From: an uncultured Bacteroides sp.
GTDB taxonomy: Bacteria > Bacteroidota > Bacteroidia > Bacteroidales > Bacteroidaceae
Reading direction: 5' to 3'
Length of the DNA: 64,000 nt
NCBI GenBank assembly: GCA_900552075.1
Contig: URYL01000002.1
Span: 1-64,000, forward strand
The notes below the pieces were generated by a model. It saw nothing but the letters and a program-made list of their open reading frames with translations. It ran no database searches and was not told where the DNA came from. Shown piece after piece: positions 52,366-61,000 of this stretch. The position numbers and the translations under genes were made by a program. Position 1 is the stretch's first letter. The number at the start of each line of letters is the position of its first letter.

Positions 52366-52414
52366 AACCGTCTCCATGCCTTGAAGAAAATCTTCACGAT
52401 GCATGCAGACGGTT
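52366..52414 (-). terminator. Terminator of the kinase-rpoN-ispG cluster
   Basis: Stem AACCGTCT/AGACGGTT (52366-52373 with 52407-52414) with inner GCAT/ATGC pairs, followed on the minus strand by TTGTTTTATG, 22 bp after the ispG stop. Confidence 0.75.
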
Positions 52415-52436
52415 GTGATGTGTAGGCTAGGGAGAA

Positions 52437-54278
52437 TCAGTCTCTATAATCTCCGTTTGCCTTAATCAGTTCAATCAGTTTTTCCACGGCCTGTTCTTCC
52501 GGAATGTTCTTTTCAATACATTCTTTCTTTTTGTACAGGCTGATTTTGCCCCTTCCGGCACCTACATAGCCATAGTCGGCATCGGCCATTTCTCCCGGGC
52601 CGTTGACGATACAGCCCATGATACCGATTTTCAGTCCCTTGAGATGGGAAGTGGCTGCCTTGATGCGGGCGATGGTCGATTCCAAGTCGTACAGGGTACG
52701 TCCGCATCCCGGGCAGGAGATGTATTCGGTCTTTGAGGTACGGATACGTCCTGCCTGTAGGATACCGAAGGCGGTTTCGTCCACTTTCAGGTTGCTGATT
52801 TGGTTGCCGTGGTTGTAGAGCAGGATACCGTCGCACAGCCCGTCGATAATCAGGGCGCCCATGTCGGCGGCCGATTTGATTTGCAGGTCTTCTGTTTCAC
52901 TTTCCTGATAAAGCTGGAAGAAGACCAGCGGGTTTTTCAGTCCCTGGTTCATCAGTTGATGGGCCAGTGCGCGGAACTCACCGAGACGGTTGTAATGGTT
53001 GCTTTGGGCCACGATGACCACTTCCGGATGCAAGCGTAGACACGCCATCGCCTCTTCGTTCAATCCAAGGTAGGAAGTGAAGAGGAATTTCATCTTGGCT
53101 GGATGGTGATGCAGTTCGATGAGCTGCTGGTAGTTGAAAGCCGGATAGGTATGCTCGCTGCCGTCCCAGGCACAGGCATCCACGATGTAGCCAATGTCGG
53201 CTCTCCGTTTTTCCGGCAAGCGCTGTCCGCAGTACAGGTAGTCGGGTTTGAACTGTTCACTCACTTCCAGGTCGTTGTTCAGACGGGCGGAGATGACCAC
53301 GGGAAGCTGGTCGCCTCCGATGTTACCCACCGCTACGGTTTGTCTGCGGCTGGGATGCGTGTAGTTGAACTCCGGAGCTTCGGTGGCCGGAATGTAAGGG
53401 TGTCCTTCGCGTTTCAGCACGTAATCCACCAGCTTGCGGGCAACCGGGATTTCAGCTTCGGGCGCTTCGCTCAGGGATACGCGGATGGTATCGCCCAGTC
53501 CGTCGCACAGCAGGGCACCGATGCCCAGGGCCGATTTGATACGTCCGTCTTCTCCGTCACCGGCTTCCGTTACTCCCAGGTGGAGCGGGAAGGCCATGCC
53601 TTCTTTTTCCATCTGTTCCACCAGCAGGCGGACGGTACGTACCATGATGACCGTGTTCGAGGCCTTGATGGAGATGACCACGTTCGTGAAATTCTGTTCC
53701 ACGCAGATACGCAGGAATTCCATGCACGATTCTACCATGCCTTCCGGGGTGTCTCCGTAGCGCGACATGATGCGGTCGGACAACGAACCATGGTTCACAC
53801 CGATACGGATGGCTGTGTGGTTCTCCTTACAGATGTTCAGGAAGGGAATGAAGCGGTCGCGTATCTTCTGGATTTCTTTTGCATACTCTTCGTCCGTATA
53901 CTCCAGTTGCTTGAAGGTGCGGGCGGCATCTACGTAGTTGCCCGGATTGATGCGTACCTTTTCGGCATACAGGGCGGCTACTTCAGCCACTTTCGGGTTG
54001 AAATGTACGTCGGCAATCAGTGGGGTCTGATATCCCTGAGCACGTAGGGCGGCGTTGATGTTCTTCAGGTTTTCCGCTTCACGCACGCCTTGTGTGGTGA
54101 GCCGCACGTATTCACCTCCCGCCTCGATGATACGCTTGGCCTGTTCCACGCATGCCTCGGTATCCATGGTGACGGTGTTCGTCATACTCTGTATACGGAT
54201 AGGATAAGCGCCACCCATAGGAGTGGCGCCCACATATACCTCGTTCGCCTGTCGGCGAGAATAGTTGAAGTAATTCAT
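52437..54278 (-). CDS. ispG: 4-Hydroxy-3-methylbut-2-enyl diphosphate synthase
   Basis: Reduces MEcPP to HMBPP in the MEP isoprenoid pathway with a 4Fe-4S cluster. The 613-residue form is the long type found in Bacteroidetes, Chlamydia and plants, with an extra domain of ~200 residues between the TIM barrel and the cluster domain. Cluster ligands: two Cys in SCPGCGRTL, one in MGCIVNGPGE with the Glu. The start (MNYFNYSRRQANEVYVG) is 4 bp after the purE stop. The terminator follows. Confidence 0.96.
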   Translation of the reverse strand: MNYFNYSRRQANEVYVGATPMGGAYPIRIQSMTNTVTMDTEACVEQAKRIIEAGGEYVRLTTQGVREAENLKNINAALRAQGYQTPLIADVHFNPKVAEVAALYAEKVRINPGNYVDAARTFKQLEYTDEEYAKEIQKIRDRFIPFLNICKENHTAIRIGVNHGSLSDRIMSRYGDTPEGMVESCMEFLRICVEQNFTNVVISIKASNTVIMVRTVRLLVEQMEKEGMAFPLHLGVTEAGDGEDGRIKSALGIGALLCDGLGDTIRVSLSEAPEAEIPVARKLVDYVLKREGHPYIPATEAPEFNYTHPSRRQTVAVGNIGGDQLPVVISARLNNDLEVSEQFKPDYLYCGQRLPEKRRADIGYIVDACAWDGSEHTYPAFNYQQLIELHHHPAKMKFLFTSYLGLNEEAMACLRLHPEVVIVAQSNHYNRLGEFRALAHQLMNQGLKNPLVFFQLYQESETEDLQIKSAADMGALIIDGLCDGILLYNHGNQISNLKVDETAFGILQAGRIRTSKTEYISCPGCGRTLYDLESTIARIKAATSHLKGLKIGIMGCIVNGPGEMADADYGYVGAGRGKISLYKKKECIEKNIPEEQAVEKLIELIKANGDYRD

Positions 54279-54282
54279 TCAG

Positions 54283-54792
54283 TTAGTTGGTCTTATAAGC
54301 GTATTTGACTTCTTTCAGCTCTTCGTTGGCTTTTACGATTTTGTTTTTCAAACCTTCCTTGTAAGCTGCAAACTTCTGGGCCAGTTCCGCATCGCTCAGG
54401 GCCAGCATCTGTACGGCCAGGATAGCCGCATTCATGGCACCGTTGATGGCGACTGTAGCCACGGGGATTCCGGGAGGCATCTGGATGATGGAGTAGAGTG
54501 CGTCTACGCCGTCGAGTACAGAACCTTTTACAGGAACTCCGATGACCGGAAGGGTGGTGTTGGCTGCAATGACTCCCGGCAGTGCGGCAGCCATTCCGGC
54601 AGCTGCGATGATGACTTTGAGGCCGCGTCCGGCAGCTTCCTTCGCAAATTTCTCCACTTCAGCCGGAGTGCGGTGAGCCGACAGGGCGTTCATTTCAAAC
54701 GGGACTTGCATTTCATCGAGCAGTTTGGCGGCCTTTTCCATGACGGGAAGGTCGGAAGTACTGCCCATAATGATACTTACAATTGGTTTCAT
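54283..54792 (-). CDS. purE: N5-carboxyaminoimidazole ribonucleotide mutase
   Basis: Moves the carboxyl group of N5-CAIR to give CAIR in purine synthesis. The 169-residue protein has GSTSDLPVM near the start, the SAHRTP motif with the catalytic His, and GAAGMAAALPGVIAA-type loop (AAAGMAAALPGVIAAN). Homo-octamer, cytoplasmic. It is between gcvH (18 bp) and ispG (4 bp). Confidence 0.96.
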   Translation of the reverse strand: MKPIVSIIMGSTSDLPVMEKAAKLLDEMQVPFEMNALSAHRTPAEVEKFAKEAAGRGLKVIIAAAGMAAALPGVIAANTTLPVIGVPVKGSVLDGVDALYSIIQMPPGIPVATVAINGAMNAAILAVQMLALSDAELAQKFAAYKEGLKNKIVKANEELKEVKYAYKTN

Positions 54793-54810
54793 TCGTTGTT
54801 TTTATTTTAG

Positions 54811-55191
54811 TTATTCGTTAATAATCTCTTTGTAGGCTGCGGCATCCAGCAGTTCGTCCATTTCGCCGGCATCCGTTGGTTTCAGTTTGATAATCCATCC
54901 TTCGCCGTAGGGATCCTGATTCACCAGTTCCGGGTGTCCTTCCAGCTGTGGGTTGACTTCCAGAATCTCGCCTCCGATGGGGAGGAACAAATCGGAAACA
55001 GTCTTTACCACTTCTACCGTACCGAACACTTCGCCTTTGTCCAAAGTCTCACCTTCGGTGGTCACGTCGATGAATACGATGTCGCCCAGCTGCTGCTGTG
55101 CATAGTCTGTGATACCTACGTAGGCGGTGTCGCCTTCCAATCGAATCCATTCGTGTTCGTTGGTGTACTTGATGTTAGTTGGGAATTCCAT
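54811..55191 (-). CDS. gcvH: Glycine cleavage system H protein
   Basis: Carries the aminomethyl group on a lipoyl arm. The 126-residue protein has the lipoylated Lys63 in GTVEVVKTVSDL and the typical HEWIRLEGDTAYVGITDYAQ start. The P and T proteins are not in the window. No start doubt: EFPTNIKYTNEHEW is the family N-terminus. Confidence 0.96.
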   Translation of the reverse strand: MEFPTNIKYTNEHEWIRLEGDTAYVGITDYAQQQLGDIVFIDVTTEGETLDKGEVFGTVEVVKTVSDLFLPIGGEILEVNPQLEGHPELVNQDPYGEGWIIKLKPTDAGEMDELLDAAAYKEIINE

Positions 55192-55225
55192 ATTGAATAA
55201 ATTTAAAGTTTAAGATAATCAGTCT

Positions 55226-55906
55226 TCAAATAAACAAAATTCCGATGATACCACAAAATAAACCGACCAAAAACCCGCCGCCCACTTCTTTTAAAGTATG
55301 TTGTTTGACGATAATCCGTGCCGAACCGAGCATGCCGGACAGCAGGATGAACACACAGAGCCATTCCACTGGATTGAACTGGAAGATGAAGCTGTAGGAC
55401 AGCAGTCCGCCTATCATCAGTCCTCCGCTGGCCATGTGAGTGCTGATTTTTACCCGGGTATTGATCAGGGTACAGATGACCATGCAAATCAGGGTAGCCA
55501 CGATGATGCCGCTCATGTAGCGGGGCAGATGGATATGGTACATGGTGAGCAGGCAGGCCATGTAACTTAGGATGGTCATGCCATAGGGGATGAAGCGTTT
55601 TTCGCGGTGTCCCAGTTCACGGAGTGTCCATCCGTTGATTTTCTGAAACAGGTAGATACCCAGCATCGGCATCAGGATGGTGAAGCAGTACACAAGTGCC
55701 AGTATGGTCAGCTTGTACTGGAGTGGCATGATGCTCAGATAGGTAAAGAAAAAGAGCAGGCAGAATGCCACGAAAGGTACCATGAACGGGGTAAAAATCA
55801 TTGAGATGATGCGCGCTGCTGTGAACAAGGCATCCTTCGGCTTTTCCGGGTCGCGGGAGACCGGATCGTGATAAGTCAGTTCATCAGGGATACTGGTTTC
55901 TTCCAT
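55226..55906 (-). CDS. PAP2-like integral membrane protein with altered motifs
   Basis: A 226-residue protein with about six membrane helices. Late in the chain it keeps the order of the PAP2 phosphatase motifs in changed form: KISTHMAS where PSGH is usual, and SARIIVKQHTLKEVGGG where SRx5Hx3D is usual (Asp replaced by Glu). The basic REKRFIPY may be the first motif. It may still act on lipid phosphates, or may have lost activity. It lies 10 bp after rpoN and 34 bp before gcvH. Confidence 0.7.
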   Translation of the reverse strand: MEETSIPDELTYHDPVSRDPEKPKDALFTAARIISMIFTPFMVPFVAFCLLFFFTYLSIMPLQYKLTILALVYCFTILMPMLGIYLFQKINGWTLRELGHREKRFIPYGMTILSYMACLLTMYHIHLPRYMSGIIVATLICMVICTLINTRVKISTHMASGGLMIGGLLSYSFIFQFNPVEWLCVFILLSGMLGSARIIVKQHTLKEVGGGFLVGLFCGIIGILFI

Positions 55907-55916
55907 ATCAAATAAG

Positions 55917-57398
55917 TTATCTTCTTAATCGTGCAACGGGAATGTTCAGCTGCTGACGGTACTTGGCTACGGTACGTCGGGCAATAGGGTAGCCTTTCTC
56001 TTTCAGCATGTCGGCCAGTTCGTCGTCGGTGTAGGGCTTTTCCTTGTTCTCGCTGTCCACACATTCTTTCAGGATACGCTTGATTTCGCGGACGGAAAGC
56101 TCTTCCCCGTTCTCGGTGGTATAGCCGTCGCTGAAGAAGAATTTCAGCGGATAGATGCCGTAGTTGGTCTGCACGTACTTGCTGTTGCTCACACGTGAAA
56201 TGGTGGAGATGTCCAGTTTGGTACGTTCGGCCACATCTTTCAGAATCATCGGGCGGAGTAAGGATTCGTCGCCTTCCTCAAAGAACGGACGTTGCAGGTC
56301 GATGATGGCTTGCATGGTGCTCAGTAAGGTCTGCTGGCGTTGTTTTACCGCGTTGATGAATCCCTGTGCGGCGTCTACTTTCTGCTTGAGGAACATCAGG
56401 GCATCTTTCGATTCCTTGCTCTGGTTCTGCTTGTTGCGGGTATGCTCGTCGAGCAGTTCCGTAAATTCCCGGCTCAGCCGCAGTTCCGGCACGTTCCGGT
56501 TGTTAAGACTCAGGTGGATGGTACCGTCGTCTTCCGTCTCCACCAGGAAGTCGGGGATAATCTGTTGCAGGTTTTTCCCGATGGCTTCTCCCATGGAACT
56601 GCCCGGACGCGGGTTCAGTTTGGTCAGTTCGGCCGTAGCCGCATTATATTGTTCTTCAGTAATATTCAGTTTCTGAATGATTTTTTCCTTGTTCTTGCGT
56701 GTGAAGTCGTCACAGCATTTTCCGATGATGTCCAGCTCAATCTGCTTCAGAGGTGAATCTTCTTTCCGTCGGATTTGGATGAGGAGGCATTCCTGCAGGC
56801 TTCTGGCACCGATGCCGGCGGGGTCAAAGTCCTGAATGATGGAAAGCACATGCTCCAGTTGCTCGGCGGTGGTGTAGATACCCTGGTAGATGGCCAGTTC
56901 GTCCAGTAAAGTGTCGGTCGATTTCCGTAGCAGACCGTCGTCATCGAGTGAGCCGATAAGATATTCTCCTAGTTGTTTCTCTTCCGGTGTGAGATGCTGC
57001 ATGTCGAGCTGTTCTTTCAAGGTTTCGTAGAAAGACACGTTGTCGGAGAACGGGATGTCTTCTGCCTGGTCCTCTTTCGAACGGTTGTTTTCCTGCAGTT
57101 TATAATCCGGGATGTCGTCTTCCGTGCGGTAATCGCCCAGCGAGATGTCCTCTCCCGTGTCGGTATTCGGTTCTCCGTCCTCGTCGGTGGTGTTGTAGTC
57201 CTCGTTGAGGTCATCGGAAGTATCGGGTGTTTCTTTTCCTTCTTCCAGTGCCGGATTGTCCAACAATTCTGCGTGAATCCGTTCTTCCAACTCCAGCGTA
57301 GGGAGCTCCAACAGCTTGACAGCCAGTATCTGTTGTGGAGATAATGTCTGCACCTGTTGTTGTGCCTGTGTCTGTACTTGACGTGAACCTTGTACCAT
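55917..57398 (-). CDS. rpoN: RNA polymerase sigma-54 factor
   Basis: A 493-residue sigma-54. Region I is Gln/Leu-rich (QAQQQVQTLSPQQILAVKLLELP), region II is very acidic (~52-120), then core-binding, HTH and the C-terminal RpoN box ARRTVAKYR (~475) that reads the -24 element. Sigma-54 needs AAA+ enhancer-binding activators, none of which is in this window. The gene follows the nucleoside kinase by 74 bp. Confidence 0.97.
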   Translation of the reverse strand: MVQGSRQVQTQAQQQVQTLSPQQILAVKLLELPTLELEERIHAELLDNPALEEGKETPDTSDDLNEDYNTTDEDGEPNTDTGEDISLGDYRTEDDIPDYKLQENNRSKEDQAEDIPFSDNVSFYETLKEQLDMQHLTPEEKQLGEYLIGSLDDDGLLRKSTDTLLDELAIYQGIYTTAEQLEHVLSIIQDFDPAGIGARSLQECLLIQIRRKEDSPLKQIELDIIGKCCDDFTRKNKEKIIQKLNITEEQYNAATAELTKLNPRPGSSMGEAIGKNLQQIIPDFLVETEDDGTIHLSLNNRNVPELRLSREFTELLDEHTRNKQNQSKESKDALMFLKQKVDAAQGFINAVKQRQQTLLSTMQAIIDLQRPFFEEGDESLLRPMILKDVAERTKLDISTISRVSNSKYVQTNYGIYPLKFFFSDGYTTENGEELSVREIKRILKECVDSENKEKPYTDDELADMLKEKGYPIARRTVAKYRQQLNIPVARLRR

Positions 57399-57472
57399 TT
57401 TTCTACTTAAATCTGATGAACTGCGTGCAAAAATAATAATTTAAATGAACAACACAGCAAAAGGCAAATTTT

Positions 57473-59137
57473 TTAATACTGGAAGCTGCTGCCTCCTAAG
57501 AACTCTCTCAACAAGGAAGTGGGCGGAAGTTCCTTGTCTTGTACCGATACAAAATAGTTCAGGAACCGTAGCAGGCGATAAGCCTCAGAGTATTCCGGAC
57601 AACGGTTGGGCACCTTTCGCAAGACGGGCTCCACATAGTCTTTCAGTACGGCCAGTTCGAAAAGCAGGGCTGAGTTGAACATGGCGTCGGCATTCTCCTG
57701 ATAAGGGAATATCCATTTCTCTTCTCCGGCTCTTACGCTTGGCCAGCGGGCGATGGTCTCTTCCGCCGAGTAGTTGCGGTACTTGTAGTCGCGGATGATG
57801 CGCCGCAGCAACCGGTTGTCGGTGGTTGGGATATAGTTGTGGTTGTCGAGTAGGATGGTGGTCAGAGCCGACACGTAGATTTTGTATTTATTCTCTGCCG
57901 GGATGTGCGAGGTCAGGGCAGGGTTTAAAGCATGGATGCCTTCAATCACCAGAATCATGTGCTCGTCTATCCGAAGCTTTTTGCCACTCATCTCCCGTTT
58001 GCCGGTGGTGAAGTTGTAACGAGGCAATTCCACTTCCTCTTCATTGAGTAAGGCGGTGAGCTGTTTCTCAAAGAAAGGCAAGTCTACGGCATAGAGGGAT
58101 TCAAAGTCGTGTTTCCCGTTCTCGTCCAGCGGAGTATCTTCACGGTTTACGAAATAATCGTCCAAAGAGATGGGGTAGGGTTTGAGCCCGTTGGTCATGA
58201 GCTGGATGCTCAACCGCTTGCTGAAGGTGGTCTTTCCGGAAGAGGATGGTCCGGATATCAGTACCAGCTTCACCCGTTTGCCGTCTTGGTTGCGATGGGT
58301 GATTTCATCGGCTATTTGTGCGATTTTCTTTTCCTGCAAGGCTTCCGACACGTTGATCAGGTCGGTGGCATGCCCCTCGTTGCAGGCCACATTCAGGTCA
58401 CCCACCGTACTGATACCTAAAATCTGGTTCCAGCGGTGGTATTCCTGAAATACTTCCAGCATCTTTTCTTGTTTCACCACTTCTTCCAGTTTGGTCGGGT
58501 TGGCACGGTTGGGAATCTGCAGTAACAGTCCGTCGTAGTATTTCACGATGTCGAACAGACGGATATATCCGGTGCTGGGAACCAAGCTGCTGTAGTAACA
58601 GTCCACGGTATCACCCAAACGGTAGTAGTAAGAGTAGAGTTGTCCGTAAGTATCAAGCAGGCGGGCCTTGTCTTCCATGCCTCGTTCTTCAAACAGGCGG
58701 ACTACTTCGTCGGTATGGCTTTCGGTACGCACATAAGGTATGTCGGCTGCAATGATTTCCTGCATCTTTTGCTTGATGCGCTGCACGTCGTCCAGTCCGA
58801 TGGTGCGGTCAATATGTAGTTTACAGAAATAGCCTTTTGAGATGGGGTGTTCCAGGGAAATGCTTCCTTGTGGATAAAGTTCTTCCACCGCTTTGACCAA
58901 GATGAAGAACAGCGAACGGACATAGGTCCGCATACCCGACGGATTGGTAATGTCCAGAAATTCTACGTCTTTGTTGTAGTACACTCGGAAGTCGAGACTT
59001 TCTACCTTATTGTTTACTTTGGCACTGACTGGGCCGTAGGGCATGGACAGATTAAAACCGTTATAAATATCCAAAAGTGAGCATCCCTCAGGGAAATCTT
59101 TTGTTAAATTATTATTTTTGCAATATATTTGTAGCAT
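57473..59137 (-). CDS. TGS-domain/uridine-kinase-family nucleoside kinase fusion
   Basis: A 554-residue protein. The N-terminus (~1-60, LTKDFPEGCSLLDIYNGFNL) is TGS-like, ~60-250 resembles the threonyl-tRNA-synthetase editing-like region seen in these fusions, and ~285-490 is a P-loop kinase of the uridine-kinase type with Walker A GPSSSGKTTFSKRL (Lys302), SLDDYFVNREDTP and EGIHALNP. The role is not established; a nucleoside or related substrate is likely. First gene of the six-gene cluster down to ispG. Confidence 0.9.
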   Translation of the reverse strand: MLQIYCKNNNLTKDFPEGCSLLDIYNGFNLSMPYGPVSAKVNNKVESLDFRVYYNKDVEFLDITNPSGMRTYVRSLFFILVKAVEELYPQGSISLEHPISKGYFCKLHIDRTIGLDDVQRIKQKMQEIIAADIPYVRTESHTDEVVRLFEERGMEDKARLLDTYGQLYSYYYRLGDTVDCYYSSLVPSTGYIRLFDIVKYYDGLLLQIPNRANPTKLEEVVKQEKMLEVFQEYHRWNQILGISTVGDLNVACNEGHATDLINVSEALQEKKIAQIADEITHRNQDGKRVKLVLISGPSSSGKTTFSKRLSIQLMTNGLKPYPISLDDYFVNREDTPLDENGKHDFESLYAVDLPFFEKQLTALLNEEEVELPRYNFTTGKREMSGKKLRIDEHMILVIEGIHALNPALTSHIPAENKYKIYVSALTTILLDNHNYIPTTDNRLLRRIIRDYKYRNYSAEETIARWPSVRAGEEKWIFPYQENADAMFNSALLFELAVLKDYVEPVLRKVPNRCPEYSEAYRLLRFLNYFVSVQDKELPPTSLLREFLGGSSFQY

Positions 59138-59227
59138 AAATGTAATATGTGTTACTAACCGTGTGAATAGGCAGTTAATTTACTCATTAAACAATTAAAA
59201 GCCTCTTTCCTATTTAACTAATTACAA

Positions 59228-60922
59228 ATGGAATATTCTTTTTATGATTTTTTAGCGCTTCTCGGCTCGTTGGCGCTCTTCCTTTATGGAATGAAAATCA
59301 TGAGTGAGGGACTTCAGAAGTTTGCGGGCGACCGACTTCGCAGTATCTTAACTGCAATGACTACGAACCGTGTCACTGGAGTTCTGACCGGAATGCTGAT
59401 CACTGCCTTGATTCAGTCGTCGTCTGCCACTACCGTGATGGTGGTCAGCTTCGTAAACGCCGGTTTGTTGACACTCTCACAGTCTATCGGAGTGATTATG
59501 GGAGCCAATATCGGAACCACCGTGACAGCGTGGATTATTTCAGCTCTCGGTTTCAAGGTAGACATTTCCGCCTTTTCTCTGCCGCTTTTGGCTTTTGGTA
59601 TTCCTTTATTGTTTTCGCAAAAAAGTACCCGCAAATCCATCGGTGAATTTATTTTCGGTTTTGCTTTCTTGTTCATGGGCTTGAACTTGCTGAAGACCAA
59701 TGCGCCCGACTTGAGCCAGAATCCGGACATGTTGGCCTTTGTGCAGAACTATACGGATATGGGATTCATCTCCGTGCTGTTGTTTGTTTTCATCGGTACA
59801 ATATTGACCATGATTGTACAGGCTTCGGCGGCCACCATGGCAATTACCTTGATTATGTGTGCCAACGGCTGGATCAGTTTTGAATTGGGAGCGGCCTTGG
59901 TGTTAGGTGAAAATATCGGGACCACGATTACGGCCAACCTGGCGGCTTTGACAGCCAATACACAGGCGCGGCGGGCGGCCATGGCACACTTGATGTTCAA
60001 CGTGTTTGGTGTAATCTGGGTATTGATTCTGTTCAAACCTTTCCTGGCGATGGTAGATTGGATTATTACAGACTTTATGCACGTGAGTGAGGCGGACGGA
60101 GTAGCCGTTTCCTTCAAACTCTCGGCTTTCCATACTTGTTTCAATGTGTGCAATGTCTTAATCCTGATATGGTTCGTGCATTTCATCGAGAAGACGGTGT
60201 GCAAGATTATTCCGCAGAAGGAACAGGAAGAAGAATATCGCTTGCAGTTCATTACCGGTGGTATGCTTTCTACGGCGGAATTGTCCATCCTGCAGGCCCG
60301 GAAAGAAATCAACTTGTTTGCCGAACGTATCCAACGTATGTTCCGTATGGTGCGCGATTTGCTTCATACCGAGAATGAGAATGATTTCAACAAGCTGTTC
60401 AGTCGGGTGGAGAAGTATGAGAACATCAGTGACAATATGGAGCTGGAGATTGCCAACTACCTGACGCAGGTGTCCGAAGGCCGTTTGAGTTCGGAAAGTA
60501 AGTTGCAAATCCGGGGAATGCTTCGTGAGGTGACAGAAATCGAAAGTATCGGCGACAGCTGTTACAACCTGGCCCGTACAATTAACCGGAAGCGCCGGGG
60601 GAACGAAGATTTCACGAAAGCGCAGTATGAGCATATTGCCCAGATGTTCCAGCTGACAGACAATGCCTTGACGCAGATGTTGGATTTGGTGAGAGATACG
60701 CATCAGCAGGTGGATGTGAACAAGTCGTTCAACATTGAGACGGAGATCAACAACTATCGGAACCAGCTGAAGAACCAGAATGTGATTGATGTCAACGAAA
60801 AGAAATACGATTATCAGATGGGGGTACATTACATGGATATCATTGCCGAGTGTGAGAAGCTGGGCGACTATGTGGTGAATGTGGTAGAGGCCCATCGGGA
60901 CGTGAAAGAGAAGAAAGCCTGA
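59228..60922 (+). CDS. Na+/phosphate cotransporter family protein with PhoU domain
   Basis: A 564-residue inner-membrane protein of the NptA/YjbB type. Two inverted Na/Pi repeats hold the characteristic Gln-Ser-Ser motifs (ALIQSSSATTVMVV near ~60-74 and IVQASAATMAITL near ~197), with ~8-10 membrane helices up to ~320, then a helical PhoU-like cytoplasmic domain (~340-555). It would import or export phosphate with sodium. Divergent from the nucleoside kinase gene. Confidence 0.94.
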   Translation: MEYSFYDFLALLGSLALFLYGMKIMSEGLQKFAGDRLRSILTAMTTNRVTGVLTGMLITALIQSSSATTVMVVSFVNAGLLTLSQSIGVIMGANIGTTVTAWIISALGFKVDISAFSLPLLAFGIPLLFSQKSTRKSIGEFIFGFAFLFMGLNLLKTNAPDLSQNPDMLAFVQNYTDMGFISVLLFVFIGTILTMIVQASAATMAITLIMCANGWISFELGAALVLGENIGTTITANLAALTANTQARRAAMAHLMFNVFGVIWVLILFKPFLAMVDWIITDFMHVSEADGVAVSFKLSAFHTCFNVCNVLILIWFVHFIEKTVCKIIPQKEQEEEYRLQFITGGMLSTAELSILQARKEINLFAERIQRMFRMVRDLLHTENENDFNKLFSRVEKYENISDNMELEIANYLTQVSEGRLSSESKLQIRGMLREVTEIESIGDSCYNLARTINRKRRGNEDFTKAQYEHIAQMFQLTDNALTQMLDLVRDTHQQVDVNKSFNIETEINNYRNQLKNQNVIDVNEKKYDYQMGVHYMDIIAECEKLGDYVVNVVEAHRDVKEKKA

Positions 60923-60943
60923 AAAAGAGGTCCAATCAAATAA

Positions 60944-60996
60944 ACAGTAATCCCCGCTACGGACGGTGTACGTCTGTGGCGGGGATTACTGTTTTG
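60944..60996. terminator. Bidirectional terminator
   Basis: A perfect 14-bp stem ACAGTAATCCCCGC/GCGGGGATTACTGT with a 21-nt loop that holds a second short stem (ACGGAC/GTCTGT-like), followed by TTTT. Between the convergent cotransporter and GH110 genes. Confidence 0.92.
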
Positions 60997-61000
60997 GATA

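Noticed and set aside
53103..54047. 314-residue plus-strand ORF
   Set aside because: Antisense shadow of ispG; no recognisable family, codon pattern mirrors the opposite strand.
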